In this document: piece by piece, positions 32,865 through 42,716 of the stretch
Layout: each line of letters begins with the position of its first letter
Numbering within the stretch: the stretch's first letter is position 1
Source: Solirubrobacterales bacterium
Lineage (GTDB): Bacteria; Actinomycetota; Thermoleophilia; Solirubrobacterales; JACPNS01
DNA: 64,000 bases
Direction of reading: 5' to 3'
Assembly: GCA_016185345.1 (NCBI GenBank)
Contig: JACPNS010000003.1
Span: 124,001-188,000, forward strand
Position numbers and translations under genes: made by a program
The notes under the pieces: model-generated
What the model saw: only the letters and a program-made list of their open reading frames with translations
What the model was told of the DNA's origin: nothing
Databases searched by the model: none

Positions 32865-34328
32865 CTACTTCAGCAGCTTGGCCTTCGCCACGGTGTACTC
32901 GGCGTCGGTCAGCGCGCCGCTCCTGTGCAGCGAGCTGAGGCGCTCGAGTTCGTCGAGATCGCCTGAAGGTTTGATCGGCTTGGCCGGCGCATCGCCTGCA
33001 GGATCGGATTTGATCTCTGTGATTTTGGCATCGCCTCCGCGGAAGCTCGGCATCTCGGTCTTGCTGGCCTGCTCCTTCACGTAGCCCGTCGCGGTAGCCC
33101 AATGGCCCTTGACCCAGCCGCCGGCGGCGCCGAAGTCGGCCGGTGCGGCATCGGGGAACTCATCGCGAGTGATGCGCACGAGAGCGATGAATCCCGCGAT
33201 AGCCAGGGCGATATTGATCGTCAAGCCGACGGTTGTGCGGAATCCATCGACAGGCGCGATCCAGAGCAGGATCAAGAAGAGCAGAGCGGCAGCGGCAATT
33301 GACAGCCCCAGGTAGTCGCGCAAGTACGGCGCGAAGAACTTGCGCACCGCGATCGCCCACGTGTACGGGCCGGCGACCATAGCCGCGAGCAGCACCAGGA
33401 TGCCGGTGAAGAGCAGCGAGTTGGCCATTCGATTCAGCAGTTGTACCGCGACGTCATAGACGTCGCCAACGGCGGACTGCACGGAGGTCGTCTGCGACAG
33501 CCCCTCAATGACGGGGCCGCGAGCCAGCGAACTGGTGATGAGCACGAGCAGTGCGACTACGACGAACGACGTACCCATCCAGATCACCGCGCGACGACGA
33601 CGACCCTTGGCGAGCGCGATCGCAAGAACGTAGAGGAGGATCGCAAGGCCGACGAAGACCCAGCGGAGGTCCTTGACGGTCGAGTAAATGCTCTGGACGG
33701 TTGCCAGGTCATCTGACTGGTAGATCGTGAACGTGGCCGCTTTGGCGGGAATCTTGTTGACGAGATCGCCGCTCAGGCCGACCTTGTTGGCGATGTCCCG
33801 CAGGATCGCCTGGGCGTTGACGCTGACTGTGCCGCTGGTGGTCGAGACGTTTTCGTCGCCGCCCTCAAGGACGGTGATCAACTGCTCGTGAGTGAGGCGG
33901 TTGGCTTCCTTCCATGCGGCCTGCACGACCGGCAGATCAAGCGCAGACTTCGTGCCGCTGAGCGCGAGTGAGCGAAGCCCGCTGGTCGCTGGGCTTGCGA
34001 GCACATCGAAATCTTCGGGCAGCTCGTCCTTCAACTCCTGCTCCACGTCAACGCTCGTGAAGAGCTGGTCGACGAGGTAGTTGGCGAGCGCGTTGCGCAC
34101 GGCCGGCTTCTCAAGGACCTCGGTGGAAGTCTCGGTCCACTGATCCGAGTCGAGCACCTGACGGTCGAGCCAGAGCGAGAAGAAGGACAGAAACAACGCG
34201 AGTGAGGCGAGCGCCATGACGACGCTGAGGCCCCATCCCAAGCGATATGGCGAGTAGCCGGGCCGCGTGTCCTTGGCCACCGGAGTTGCTGGGGCGTCGG
34301 TTTCTGGTGCGGCGTGGGTGTCGCTCAT
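32865..34328 (-). CDS. Multi-span membrane protein with C-terminal SHOCT domain
   Basis: 487 aa. After a short cytosolic N-terminus, a first helix (about 30-52) is followed by a roughly 190-residue, probably extracytoplasmic region, then helices near 230-250, 260-280, 315-345, 360-380 and 390-410. The last 30 residues, DLDELERLSSLHRSGALTDA with AEYTVAKAKLLK, are a SHOCT motif, a short oligomerisation module. ATG 34328 (MSDTHAAP) is chosen since the longer reading is unsupported. It converges on nhaA with a 4-base gap and diverges from the MBL hydrolase. Exact function unknown. Confidence 0.8.
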   Translation of the reverse strand: MSDTHAAPETDAPATPVAKDTRPGYSPYRLGWGLSVVMALASLALFLSFFSLWLDRQVLDSDQWTETSTEVLEKPAVRNALANYLVDQLFTSVDVEQELKDELPEDFDVLASPATSGLRSLALSGTKSALDLPVVQAAWKEANRLTHEQLITVLEGGDENVSTTSGTVSVNAQAILRDIANKVGLSGDLVNKIPAKAATFTIYQSDDLATVQSIYSTVKDLRWVFVGLAILLYVLAIALAKGRRRRAVIWMGTSFVVVALLVLITSSLARGPVIEGLSQTTSVQSAVGDVYDVAVQLLNRMANSLLFTGILVLLAAMVAGPYTWAIAVRKFFAPYLRDYLGLSIAAAALLFLILLWIAPVDGFRTTVGLTINIALAIAGFIALVRITRDEFPDAAPADFGAAGGWVKGHWATATGYVKEQASKTEMPSFRGGDAKITEIKSDPAGDAPAKPIKPSGDLDELERLSSLHRSGALTDAEYTVAKAKLLK

Positions 34329-34381
34329 GCGGCTGATCGTACGGCATGCGCCACAATTCGGCGATCTCGTCACATGAACAG

Positions 34382-35149
34382 ATGCACGTCGGATTTGCTG
34401 GCCACTCGACCACACTCGTAGAGCTGGACGGTGTACGCGTTCTGAGCGATCCGCTGTTCCGTAGTTCGCTCCTCCACCTGCAGCGCCACGCGCCGCTCGC
34501 GGACCTCGATCGATACGGCAACCCAGACGTCCTGCTGATCTCCCACAGTCACCTCGATCACCTCGACAAGCGATCCTTGAAGCTCGTCGACAAATCGGCT
34601 CGAGCGATCGTGCCCAGCGACTCGGCGAAGCTGATGCGCTCGCTCGGATTCAATGATGTGACCGGCCTCAGCGCCGGCGACGAGACCGAGGCCAGCGGCC
34701 TGCGAGTCCGAGCCATCCATGCCGAGCACGGCGGCAGCCGAATGCCATGGAACGCATCGGCCGAGACGCTGGGCTTCGTCGTCGAGGGCTCGCAGTCGTT
34801 TTACTACGCCGGCGACACAGACCTCTTTGACGAAATGGCCGAGATCGGCCAAGAGATCGATCTTGCGCTCATCCCAGTTTGGGGTTGGGGGCCGAAACTG
34901 GGCGACGGTCATCTCGATCCGCTGCGTGCAGCGAAGGCCGTCGAGTTGATCGAACCGCGCGTTGCCGTCCCTGTCCACTGGGGTGGATACCTTCCGGCTG
35001 GAATGGCGAAGCGACGACCAGATCTCCTCTCCGAGCCGCCGCGCAGGTTCAGGCGGATCGTCGAGGAATCGGCGCACACCGATGCCCGCGTGGAGCTGAT
35101 CGAGCCGGGTGGTCAAATTTCGATCGACCATCCGGGCGAAGCGAAGTGA
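34382..35149 (+). CDS. MBL-fold metal-dependent hydrolase (UlaG/NAPE-PLD-like)
   Basis: 255 aa. The zinc signature H-S-H-L-D-H-L-D is in LLISHSHLDHLD, with further ligands His in AIHAEHGG, Asp in YYAGDTDLF and His in VPVHWGGY. The opening GHSTTLVELDGVRVLSDP is the usual start of UlaG-like lactonases and N-acyl-phosphatidylethanolamine-type phospholipases. ATG 34382 gives the family start; ATG 34346 would add 12 residues. The stop overlaps the GTG of the phosphodiesterase fusion (GTGA), so the two are coupled, which hints at a phospholipid or nucleotide substrate chain. Substrate not determined. Confidence 0.88.
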   Translation: MHVGFAGHSTTLVELDGVRVLSDPLFRSSLLHLQRHAPLADLDRYGNPDVLLISHSHLDHLDKRSLKLVDKSARAIVPSDSAKLMRSLGFNDVTGLSAGDETEASGLRVRAIHAEHGGSRMPWNASAETLGFVVEGSQSFYYAGDTDLFDEMAEIGQEIDLALIPVWGWGPKLGDGHLDPLRAAKAVELIEPRVAVPVHWGGYLPAGMAKRRPDLLSEPPRRFRRIVEESAHTDARVELIEPGGQISIDHPGEAK

Positions 35150-37215
35150 CCGGTCGCGCCAAATCGATCCTGGGCACCGTGCTTCGTGCGACTGCGCTGG
35201 TCGCGTTCAACGGCGCAATCCTCTGGGGTCTCTCGCAGGTTCTGAACGGCTTCGATCTGCCCAACTACTGGGTTGCCTGCGCCGTGGCCCTTGTGATCGC
35301 CGTGATCAACGCGGTGCTTTGGCCACTGATCATCTCGATGGCCCTGCGATTTGCCGTCTTCACGATGGGGCTTGGTTCGATCCTGATGGCCGCCCTGGTG
35401 ATCGAGATCGCTGCATCTATGGCAGACAACATCGTTGTAGCCGATGGCGCTGCGGTGGTGGTCGTGATCGTGCTGACGATCGCAAACATCTTGCTCACGA
35501 CGATCTTCGGCCTCGGCGAGCGGGACTGGTACTACGAGCGCGTCGTCCTGCGTTCGATCCGCCGCGTGGTCAAGCGCCAGGGGCGAGAGATCCAGCGCTC
35601 GGACGTTCCCGGAGTCTTCTTCCTTGAAATCGATGGCCTCGCCGAGCCCGTGTTGCGCCGAGCGATCACGAACGGGCACTGCCCGACGATGGCGCGCTGG
35701 ATGCAGGACGGCAGCCACCGGATAGTCAAATGGGAATGCGATCTCTCGTCGCAGACGAGCGCCTCGCAGGCGGGACTGCTTCAGGGCAGCAACGACGACA
35801 TCCCGGCGTTCCGTTGGTATGAGCGCGAGAGTGGCAACCTGGTCACGTCGAGCAGCGCAAAGGATGTCGCGATGGTCGAACAGCGGCTGTCGACCGGCAA
35901 GGGTCTGCTCGCCTACGGCGGCACCAGCCGCGGCAACCTGATGTCTGGCGACGCGCCGCGATCGCTCCTGACACTCAGTAGGGTTCGCGACAAGCTCTAC
36001 TCGCGCGACTTCTACGCCTACTTCGCCGACCCGTACAACCCATCGCGCACGATCTCGCTGGGCATCTGGGACGTCATCACCGAGAAGATCGAGGCGCGCC
36101 GCCAGAGGCAGCTCGACATCCAGCCGCGCGTCAGTCGCGGCGGCATCTACCCGCTGCTGCGCATGGGCATGACCGTCGTGATGCGCGACTTCAACATCTT
36201 CAGCCTGATCGGCGACATGTTCGAGGGAGTGCCGACCAGCTACGCCACGTTCGTCGGCTACGACGAGGTCGCGCACCACTCTGGGATCGAGCGCCGCGAC
36301 GCACTCGACGTGTTGCGTCGCCTCGACCAGCAGTTTGCCCGGCTTGAGCGCATTGCTGAGTTTGCGCCGCGTCCGTACAAGTTCGTTGTGCTCTCGGACC
36401 ACGGCCAGAGCCAGGGCGCGACTTTCTTGCAGCGCTACGGCGAGACGCTCGAATCGGTGGTTGACCGCGCGATCGCCGATCACCACGACGTCGCGAAGAT
36501 TGAATCTCCCGACGAAGCGTGGGGAAGCATCGGCGGCGCCGTAACTCAGATCGCGAACGCCGAAGGCGCCACCGCGACGGTCGTCCGCAAGCAGGTCGAG
36601 CGCCGTGAACCCGGAGCAGACCAGGCGCGTTTTGGTCCTGAGCTCGCCAACCAAGAGCGCGAAAGCAAGATCGAGGAGTCGGCCGAAAAGCCCGACGTGA
36701 TCGTGCTCGCCTCGGGCAATCTCGGTCTGATCTATTTCCCGGACGAGAAGGTTCGCCTGACGCGGGAGGCGATCGACCGCGAGTACTCCGGCCTGATCAC
36801 CACTCTTGCTACGCATCCCGGAGTCGGTTTCGTGATGGTCGATTCAGAAGACGGCCCGGTCGCGATCGGCGCCGACGGTTTGCAGCGACTCGCAACTGGC
36901 GAGGTGGAGGGCGCAGATCCGCTCGAGCACTTTGGCAAGCACGCAGCAACGCACCTCGCTCGCAACAGCGCCTTCAAGAACGCACCAGACATCTACGTCG
37001 TGAGCATGTTCGACCACGAATCCGGTGAGGTAGCGGCCTTCGAAGAGCTAGTTGGATCCCACGGCGGGCTCGGCGGAACTCAGTCCGAGCCGTTCGCGCT
37101 TGTGCCATCAGAGTGGTCGCAGGCACCGGACGAAATCATCGGTGCGCGAGCGATGCACCTCGAACTCGTGCGCTGGCTTGAAGAAGTCGGTGTGCGACCG
37201 AAGGAGTCCGCATGA
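35146..37215 (+). CDS. Phage-holin-like membrane domain fused to type I phosphodiesterase/alkaline phosphatase domain
   Basis: 689 aa. Residues about 8-115 contain four membrane helices of the Phage_holin_4_2 (YvlD-like) type (PNYWVACAVALVIAVINAVL). The rest is an alkaline-phosphatase-superfamily phosphodiesterase: Asp in FFLEIDGLAEP, candidate nucleophile Thr/Ser in SQTSASQAG, Asp/His in GYDEVAHHSG, DHG in VLSDHGQSQG and His in GSHGGLGGTQSEP. It should act on phosphodiester or nucleotide-like substrates at the membrane. GTG 35146 overlaps the MBL hydrolase stop, and its stop overlaps the AI-2E gene start. Confidence 0.88.
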   Translation: MTGRAKSILGTVLRATALVAFNGAILWGLSQVLNGFDLPNYWVACAVALVIAVINAVLWPLIISMALRFAVFTMGLGSILMAALVIEIAASMADNIVVADGAAVVVVIVLTIANILLTTIFGLGERDWYYERVVLRSIRRVVKRQGREIQRSDVPGVFFLEIDGLAEPVLRRAITNGHCPTMARWMQDGSHRIVKWECDLSSQTSASQAGLLQGSNDDIPAFRWYERESGNLVTSSSAKDVAMVEQRLSTGKGLLAYGGTSRGNLMSGDAPRSLLTLSRVRDKLYSRDFYAYFADPYNPSRTISLGIWDVITEKIEARRQRQLDIQPRVSRGGIYPLLRMGMTVVMRDFNIFSLIGDMFEGVPTSYATFVGYDEVAHHSGIERRDALDVLRRLDQQFARLERIAEFAPRPYKFVVLSDHGQSQGATFLQRYGETLESVVDRAIADHHDVAKIESPDEAWGSIGGAVTQIANAEGATATVVRKQVERREPGADQARFGPELANQERESKIEESAEKPDVIVLASGNLGLIYFPDEKVRLTREAIDREYSGLITTLATHPGVGFVMVDSEDGPVAIGADGLQRLATGEVEGADPLEHFGKHAATHLARNSAFKNAPDIYVVSMFDHESGEVAAFEELVGSHGGLGGTQSEPFALVPSEWSQAPDEIIGARAMHLELVRWLEEVGVRPKESA

Positions 37216-38360
37216 GCAACCAGTCGTCGATGTTCGAGGCCGAGCCCGAGCCCGAAGGGCGCGACTGGGGCGTGCTCGGCACGATGGCCGGGTGGTCGTG
37301 GCGAATTCTCGTCTGCGCCGCCGCGCTCGCACTGATCGTTGCGATTCTTATTGAGCTGAAATTCGTGGTCATTCCACTGCTGCTGGCGCTTCTGATCTCG
37401 TCGGTCCTTGCGCCTCTGGCCGCAGGATTCGAGAAGCGGGGCATCTCCAGGGGCTTTGCCTCGACGCTGACCGTGTTGGTTGCGATCAGCGTTCTCGTGG
37501 GATTTGCGCTGCTTGCGATCCCTCCATTCATCACGAACATCGACAGTTTCAAGCACGCATTCGACAACACCGGCGACGAGCTCTACGAGTGGCTCAGCGG
37601 GTCGCCGTTCAACTTGGACAGCGCGCAGATCGTTGATCTGAAGCAGAGCGTCCAGGAGGCGATTCCGGAGATCCAGGACTGGCTGATCCAGGGAATAAAG
37701 GCCGCTGCCCCGTTGATCGCGCAGGCGATTGCGATGGTCGGTTTGACGATCGTCCTCACGGGCTACCTGCTCGCCGGCGGCGACCGCTATTGGCAGTGGG
37801 TCCTTGGATTCTTCAGCCCGGTCAACCGCCCTGGGATCAACGAGCTTGGTGAGACGGCCTACCGGAAGCTGGCCACGTATCTTCAGGCGACGGCTCAGAT
37901 GGCGGCGCTGTACGGCGCGGGTGTAGCGCTGTTCGCTTTCACCTTCGGCGTCAAGCTTGCGCTCGTACTCGGAATCGTCGTATTCCTTCTCGCCTTCCTG
38001 CCGATCATCGGGGCGTGGGTTTCGGGCGCGCTGGTCGCCGTGATGTCGTTCGTTTCGGGCGGGATCTGGACGATGGTCGCAATGATCTTCGTGCTGCTGA
38101 TTCTCTCGCAGATCAACAGCATCTTCGTGCGGCCGCGGATTGTTGGTGAGCGAGTCTCGCTCGTCCCCGTGGTGACTCTCACCACGGTGCTCGCGGGCAC
38201 AACGATTGGCGGCGTGATCGGCGGAATCCTCGCGGTGCCGCTCGTGGCCACGGTCGCCGGTGCACTCGGTCAAGTTCGTCGCTGGCGCGTCAAGGGGGGC
38301 GTGCCGACCGGCGACCCGATCACCGACAAGCGCCTCGATCCAGACGTCGAGACCCGCTAG
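37212..38360 (+). CDS. AI-2E family transporter (PerM-like permease)
   Basis: 382 aa with about eight membrane helices in the AI-2E layout: paired N-terminal helices (about 30-75), a helical soluble insert (about 105-165), and C-terminal helices with LVLGIVVFLLAFLPIIGAWV and IFVRPRIVGERVSLVPVVTL, the conserved P-x-I-x-G region. Family members export small molecules or ions; true AI-2 transport is shown for few. Start overlaps the phosphodiesterase stop (ATGA), third gene of that operon. Its stop codon and that of the convergent Ppx/GppA gene share the palindrome CTAG. Confidence 0.92.
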   Translation: MSNQSSMFEAEPEPEGRDWGVLGTMAGWSWRILVCAAALALIVAILIELKFVVIPLLLALLISSVLAPLAAGFEKRGISRGFASTLTVLVAISVLVGFALLAIPPFITNIDSFKHAFDNTGDELYEWLSGSPFNLDSAQIVDLKQSVQEAIPEIQDWLIQGIKAAAPLIAQAIAMVGLTIVLTGYLLAGGDRYWQWVLGFFSPVNRPGINELGETAYRKLATYLQATAQMAALYGAGVALFAFTFGVKLALVLGIVVFLLAFLPIIGAWVSGALVAVMSFVSGGIWTMVAMIFVLLILSQINSIFVRPRIVGERVSLVPVVTLTTVLAGTTIGGVIGGILAVPLVATVAGALGQVRRWRVKGGVPTGDPITDKRLDPDVETR

Positions 38361-39277
38361 ACAGACGCAAGCTGGAGCGCGACGCCGTAGAGGATGTCGT
38401 GTTCCGAGACGACAACCTCATCGAGCTTGAACGCCTTGAGCGCGGAAACCAGGATTGCCGCGCCGGCGACGATCGTCGGCGCGCGGTCGGGGTGGAGGCC
38501 AGGGACCTTGCGGCGATCTTCGAGTTTCATGCCCGCGAGCGTTTGGAGTAGGCGCTCGGCGGCATCGATGGTGATCGGATAACCGTGGACCTTCCATGGG
38601 TCGAACGGCACAAGTTCTTGATCCACCGCGGCGAGGACGGTCGGAGTGCCAGCGACGCCGATGCCATTGGCAACTTCGCGGCGGAACTCCGCGGGCACGG
38701 CGTCGAGGATGATCGTCTGAGCCTCGTCGAGCAGCGATTGGATTTCTTCCTGGGGCGGTGGGTCGCCGTTCAGCCAACGCTCGCTCTGCCGCACGGCTCC
38801 GAGCTTCGTCGATACGTGAAAGAGCAGCTCGCCCTCGGCGCCGACGATGAACTCGGTCGAGCCGCCGCCGATGTCAACGATCATCGATCGGCCAGACCCG
38901 CTCAACGCGTCGCCGGTCGAGGCTCCGAGGAACGTCAACTCGGCCTCCTGATCGCCGCCGATCACCTCGATCGGGAGTCCTTGCCTGCTGCCCACCTGCT
39001 CGGCGAAGTCCTCGCCGTTGGATGCCTCTCGCACGGCTGATGTGGCAACGCCGCCGATGCGGTCGCAACCCGCGAGGACGATCTCGCCCGCGTACTCCTC
39101 AAGCGCGTCCATCACGCGTTCGATCGCCCGGTCGTTCAACGCGCCGGATTTATCCACGCCGTCTCCGAGCCGCGTAACGATCGACCGCCGCGAGATCTCC
39201 GAAATCTCGCCGTCGGCCACGTCGGCGAGCAGCAATCGCGTTGAGTTGCTGCCTATGTCTATCGCTCCGATTCGCAT
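38357..39277 (-). CDS. Exopolyphosphatase / ppGppA phosphohydrolase (Ppx/GppA family)
   Basis: 306 aa, the short single-domain actinobacterial form. ASKHA-fold motifs: MRIGAIDIGSNSTRLLLADV at the N-terminus (phosphate 1), catalytic Glu in TSAVREASNGEDF, and the second phosphate-binding loop MIVDIGGGSTEFIVG. It removes phosphate from inorganic polyphosphate and/or pppGpp. ATG 39277 (MRIGAIDIG) is the canonical family start; the 36-codon upstream extension is not conserved in type. Overlaps the AI-2E gene end by four bases, tail to tail. Confidence 0.95.
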   Translation of the reverse strand: MRIGAIDIGSNSTRLLLADVADGEISEISRRSIVTRLGDGVDKSGALNDRAIERVMDALEEYAGEIVLAGCDRIGGVATSAVREASNGEDFAEQVGSRQGLPIEVIGGDQEAELTFLGASTGDALSGSGRSMIVDIGGGSTEFIVGAEGELLFHVSTKLGAVRQSERWLNGDPPPQEEIQSLLDEAQTIILDAVPAEFRREVANGIGVAGTPTVLAAVDQELVPFDPWKVHGYPITIDAAERLLQTLAGMKLEDRRKVPGLHPDRAPTIVAGAAILVSALKAFKLDEVVVSEHDILYGVALQLASV

Positions 39278-39488
39278 CTGTTCCGGGCACGATCCTAGAA
39301 TCCGCGCACATGACTTGCGATCGAGTCGAACCATCCGCATCTGGTTCTCCACCAGGGAAGACCCAACATCGATCGGACGATTCATGGCGAATTCCCTGCG
39401 CGCGTTCGCACTTCACCACAATCGCGTGACGCGGCACACAGGGCAGGTCTTCTTATGCCGCCTCAAGGACGCCGAAGAGCGTCGCTAG

Positions 39489-41153
39489 TCAAGCCAGATT
39501 CGCGCTTCGCGGATAAACCACTGATGGATCCGTCAACACGTTCACGACCGCCGGCTTCCCACTCTCAAAGGCACGCTCCAGCGCCGGGCGCAGCTGGTCC
39601 GGCGACTCGACGAACTCGCCGTGGCCGCCGAGGGTCTCGGCGATCGTGTCGTAACGCATGCCGGGCGTGAGCTCGGCCGCAACCGAGTAGCCGTACAAGA
39701 ACTCCATCGGGTGCTTCTCCAGCGCCCAGATGCCGTTGTTGCCGATGACGGCCACGGCCGGGATCTCGTGGCGCACCAAAGAGTCGAAGTCCATTCCCGC
39801 AAAACCGAATGCCCCGTCACCCATCATCATCACAACCTGCTTGCCGGGCTTGGCGAGAGCTGCGGCCATCGCGTAGCCGGGGCCGGTGCCAAGGCAGCCG
39901 TACGGACCGGGGTCCATCCAGCACCCGGGCTCATAGGTGTCGATGTACTTTCCGGCGTAGCTCACGAAATCGCCGCCGTCGCAGACGATCGTCGCGTCGC
40001 GGTCCAGCATCGGTGCGAGCTCGGCATAGACACGAACGGGGTGGAGCGGCGAGCGTGAGTCCTCAAGCTCCGCCGTCTCGGCCGTGCGCTTCTCTGTCTC
40101 GACGCCGCGCAGATGTTCGATCCAGGCGCGGCGAGATTCGCTGAACTCGCCGCCGCCAGAGCGCAGGGCGGAAAGCGATGCTGCGATACCGCCAACGAGC
40201 TCGACCGAGATCGGTCGCTCGGTCTTCTTGCTCGGCGGCGAAGAGTTCAGGACGATCAGCTCCGTGTCCTCGCCGAACGAACCGCCAAAGCCCAGGCGAA
40301 AGTCCAGCTGCGCGCCGATCACCAGAGCAACGTCGGCGCCCTTCAAAGCAGTCGAGCGCGCACGCGCAAAGAAGTGAGGATGATCGGCGGGCAGGCACCC
40401 GCGGCCGAGGCCATTCAAGAACACCGGCACACCGAGTTCCTCCGACAACTTCAAAAGCTCCTTCTCGCCGTGGCCCCAGTAAAGCCCGGAGCCAGCCATC
40501 ACGACCGGGCGCTCGGCGCCAGCCAACAGCGCAGCGGCGCGATCGATCAGCGAGCCGTCCGCGGCGGGAGCGGCGACGGGATCCGGCACGGCGAAGGGCT
40601 CCTCGGAAACCGCGCCCTCCATGAAAACCATGTCCATCGGCAGATCCACAAATGCCGGACCACCCGGAGGCCCGCATGCCGCGTCGATCGCGCGGTCGAC
40701 GGTTGAAGAGATCGCGTCGGTTGAAACAGCGGTTTCGGCAAATCGGGTGACCGGGGTCATGAACGGAACGTGGTCGATCTCCTGGAGCGATCCCTGGCCC
40801 CAGCGGAATGCCGGCGCGCGTCCGCCAAGTACCAGCATCGGAGACTCGTTCTCAAAGGCGCCCGTCACCGCGCTCATTCCGTTGGTCACGCCGGGGCCGG
40901 CCGTCAGCGCGCAGACGCCAGGTTCACGCGTGACCTTCGCCCAACCCTCCGCCGCGAAAGCAGCTGTCTGCTCGTGGCGCACATCGATGATGTCGATTCC
41001 GCGGTCGCGGCAGCCGTCATAGATCGGAAAGATGTGCCCGCCCGAAAGCGTGAAAAGCTTGCTCACGCCGGCTGCCTCAAGGCGCCGCGCGACAAGTTTT
41101 CCGCCGTGCTCGGGGACTGCTTCAGCGGCCCCGGATGTCTCCCCGTCGCTCAT
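39489..41153 (-). CDS. Thiamine-diphosphate enzyme of the acetolactate synthase / 2-hydroxyacyl-CoA lyase group
   Basis: 554 aa with the three TPP-enzyme domains. The catalytic Glu is in [16 protein letters not shown]; the middle domain has [13 protein letters not shown]; the C-terminal cofactor motif begins [15 protein letters not shown] and ends IGNN. The combination resembles the branch between acetolactate synthase and oxalyl/2-hydroxyacyl-CoA lyases; no small regulatory subunit is adjacent, so classical acetolactate synthase is not assured. ATG 41153 (MSDGETSG) chosen; ATG 41174 is an alternative. The protein ends with [10 protein letters not shown]. Confidence 0.85.
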   Translation of the reverse strand: MSDGETSGAAEAVPEHGGKLVARRLEAAGVSKLFTLSGGHIFPIYDGCRDRGIDIIDVRHEQTAAFAAEGWAKVTREPGVCALTAGPGVTNGMSAVTGAFENESPMLVLGGRAPAFRWGQGSLQEIDHVPFMTPVTRFAETAVSTDAISSTVDRAIDAACGPPGGPAFVDLPMDMVFMEGAVSEEPFAVPDPVAAPAADGSLIDRAAALLAGAERPVVMAGSGLYWGHGEKELLKLSEELGVPVFLNGLGRGCLPADHPHFFARARSTALKGADVALVIGAQLDFRLGFGGSFGEDTELIVLNSSPPSKKTERPISVELVGGIAASLSALRSGGGEFSESRRAWIEHLRGVETEKRTAETAELEDSRSPLHPVRVYAELAPMLDRDATIVCDGGDFVSYAGKYIDTYEPGCWMDPGPYGCLGTGPGYAMAAALAKPGKQVVMMMGDGAFGFAGMDFDSLVRHEIPAVAVIGNNGIWALEKHPMEFLYGYSVAAELTPGMRYDTIAETLGGHGEFVESPDQLRPALERAFESGKPAVVNVLTDPSVVYPRSANLA

Positions 41154-41530
41154 TCGAGGGATCAGCCTAGCCATCTTCGACCATACAAATCTCAGCGATC
41201 TGGACGAAGATCTACCCGAACTGGACGGCGTCCATTGGACGCGAGGCCACCAGACCCTGTACGGGCGTCCAATATTTCGAAAATCCACCCCATGGTCTCC
41301 TCACTTCTGCTTAGAATGGATGTAGTGATTGCAGTCTGCTTCTGAGATTGCGACCGAGCGTCAGAACATAGGTTTCAGCCGTCGACAAGCCCCTGTCGCG
41401 GAGATTCCGAGGGTCGAACATTCGTCCAGTTGGGGCTGATCGAACGTTTGACTCTGTAGCACCGGGGGGAAACCACGACAAGGCCGCTGATAATTCGCGA
41501 AATTGTCCAATTGATCAGGGAAGTGCACCA
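41154..41530. other. Regulatory region between the TPP enzyme and the sigma factor
   Basis: 377 bases without a gene, which must hold two divergent promoters. Two TCGAAC-(A/G)TT direct repeats lie at 41414-41422 and 41440-41448, the second running into TTGACT (41448-41453), a good -35 box, but no convincing -10 box follows at the right distance. No terminator or structured RNA was recognised. Confidence 0.45.
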
Positions 41531-42655
41531 ATGTCAGTGATCGAAATCCACACCGACGACGCTCTGGAAACCTCGGACGAAGTACGTCTGCTTATCGAAA
41601 CTTGCCGTCAGAAGAACGTGGCAACTCTCGGTGAAGCGATGGCATTGGCCGTGGACGGCGGAGTCGAAGGCGTCGAGCCCGAAGTTCTGCGCGTCTGGCT
41701 GGAGAACGCCGACATCGATGTCCTCGACGAGATGGACGAGGCCCACGAGGGCGAGGCCAACTGGACCGCCGCGATCGCCAGGCGCACGAAGACTTCGCGC
41801 CGAATCGCCGACAGCCCGGCTGCCGAGGCAACGACCACTGATTCACTCCAACTCTTTCTCAAGGAGATCGGCCGCGTCAATCTCCTGACCGCCGCCGAAG
41901 AGGTGCAGCTCGCCAAACGCATCGAGCGCGGCGACATGGACGCCAAGGACAAGATGGTCGAGGCCAACCTGCGACTTGTCGTCTCGATCGCCAAGAACTA
42001 CCGCAACCAGGGCCTCAGCTTCCTTGACCTGATCCAGGAGGGCACGCTCGGCCTCGTCCGCGCCGCCGAGAAGTTCGACTACCGCAAGGGCTTCAAGTTC
42101 AGCACCTACGCAACGTGGTGGATCCGCCAGGCGATCGCCCGCGCACTCGCCGACAAGGGCCGCACGGTCCGCATCCCCGTTCACGTGGTCGAGCGCCTGA
42201 ACAAGATCACTCGCGCCGAGCGCCAGTTGCTCAGCGAGTACGGCCGCGAGCCCACGATCGCCGAGATCTCAAAGGCCACCGAGATCAAGCCCGACGAAGT
42301 CGAGACGATCAAGCGCCTTTCGCAGACACCGATCTCGCTGGAGAAGCCGGTGGGCGACGAAGAAGAGTCAGAGTTTGGTCAGTTCGTGGCCGACGAGAAC
42401 GCCCCGGACCCATTCGATGCTGCGGCAGATTCGCTGCGAACCCAGAACCTCCACAACGCCCTCGCGAACCTGTCCTACCGCGAGCGTCGAGTTCTAGAGC
42501 TGCGCTTCGGAATTGACGGAGAAGCGCCGAAAACGCTCGACGAAGTCGGCAAGGTCTTCAACATCACCCGTGAGCGCGTCCGCCACATCGAGACCCACTC
42601 GCTGCGCAAGTTGCGCAAGCTCAGTTGGTCACAGGGCTTGCGCGAAGTCGCTTGA
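41531..42655 (+). CDS. sigA: RNA polymerase sigma factor, RpoD/SigA type
   Basis: 374 aa. A short region 1.1-like N-terminus (about 1-70) precedes region 1.2 ([20 protein letters not shown]), region 2 ([33 protein letters not shown] for -10 recognition), region 3 ([37 protein letters not shown]) and region 4 ([20 protein letters not shown] for -35 binding). It keeps all regions of a group 1 factor but is shorter than many primary sigmas, so a group 2 factor cannot be excluded. Whether another sigA exists cannot be told from this window. Confidence 0.92.
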   Translation: MSVIEIHTDDALETSDEVRLLIETCRQKNVATLGEAMALAVDGGVEGVEPEVLRVWLENADIDVLDEMDEAHEGEANWTAAIARRTKTSRRIADSPAAEATTTDSLQLFLKEIGRVNLLTAAEEVQLAKRIERGDMDAKDKMVEANLRLVVSIAKNYRNQGLSFLDLIQEGTLGLVRAAEKFDYRKGFKFSTYATWWIRQAIARALADKGRTVRIPVHVVERLNKITRAERQLLSEYGREPTIAEISKATEIKPDEVETIKRLSQTPISLEKPVGDEEESEFGQFVADENAPDPFDAAADSLRTQNLHNALANLSYRERRVLELRFGIDGEAPKTLDEVGKVFNITRERVRHIETHSLRKLRKLSWSQGLREVA

Positions 42656-42716
42656 CCTGCGAGTAAGGCGTTTCAAGGCCTAAAGCCCCATGTTTCAGTG
42701 CCGATAGGCATTGGAC

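Noticed and set aside
39018-39488. Plus-strand frame over the Ppx/GppA start
   Set aside because: Shadow frame; the ASKHA motifs are on the minus strand.
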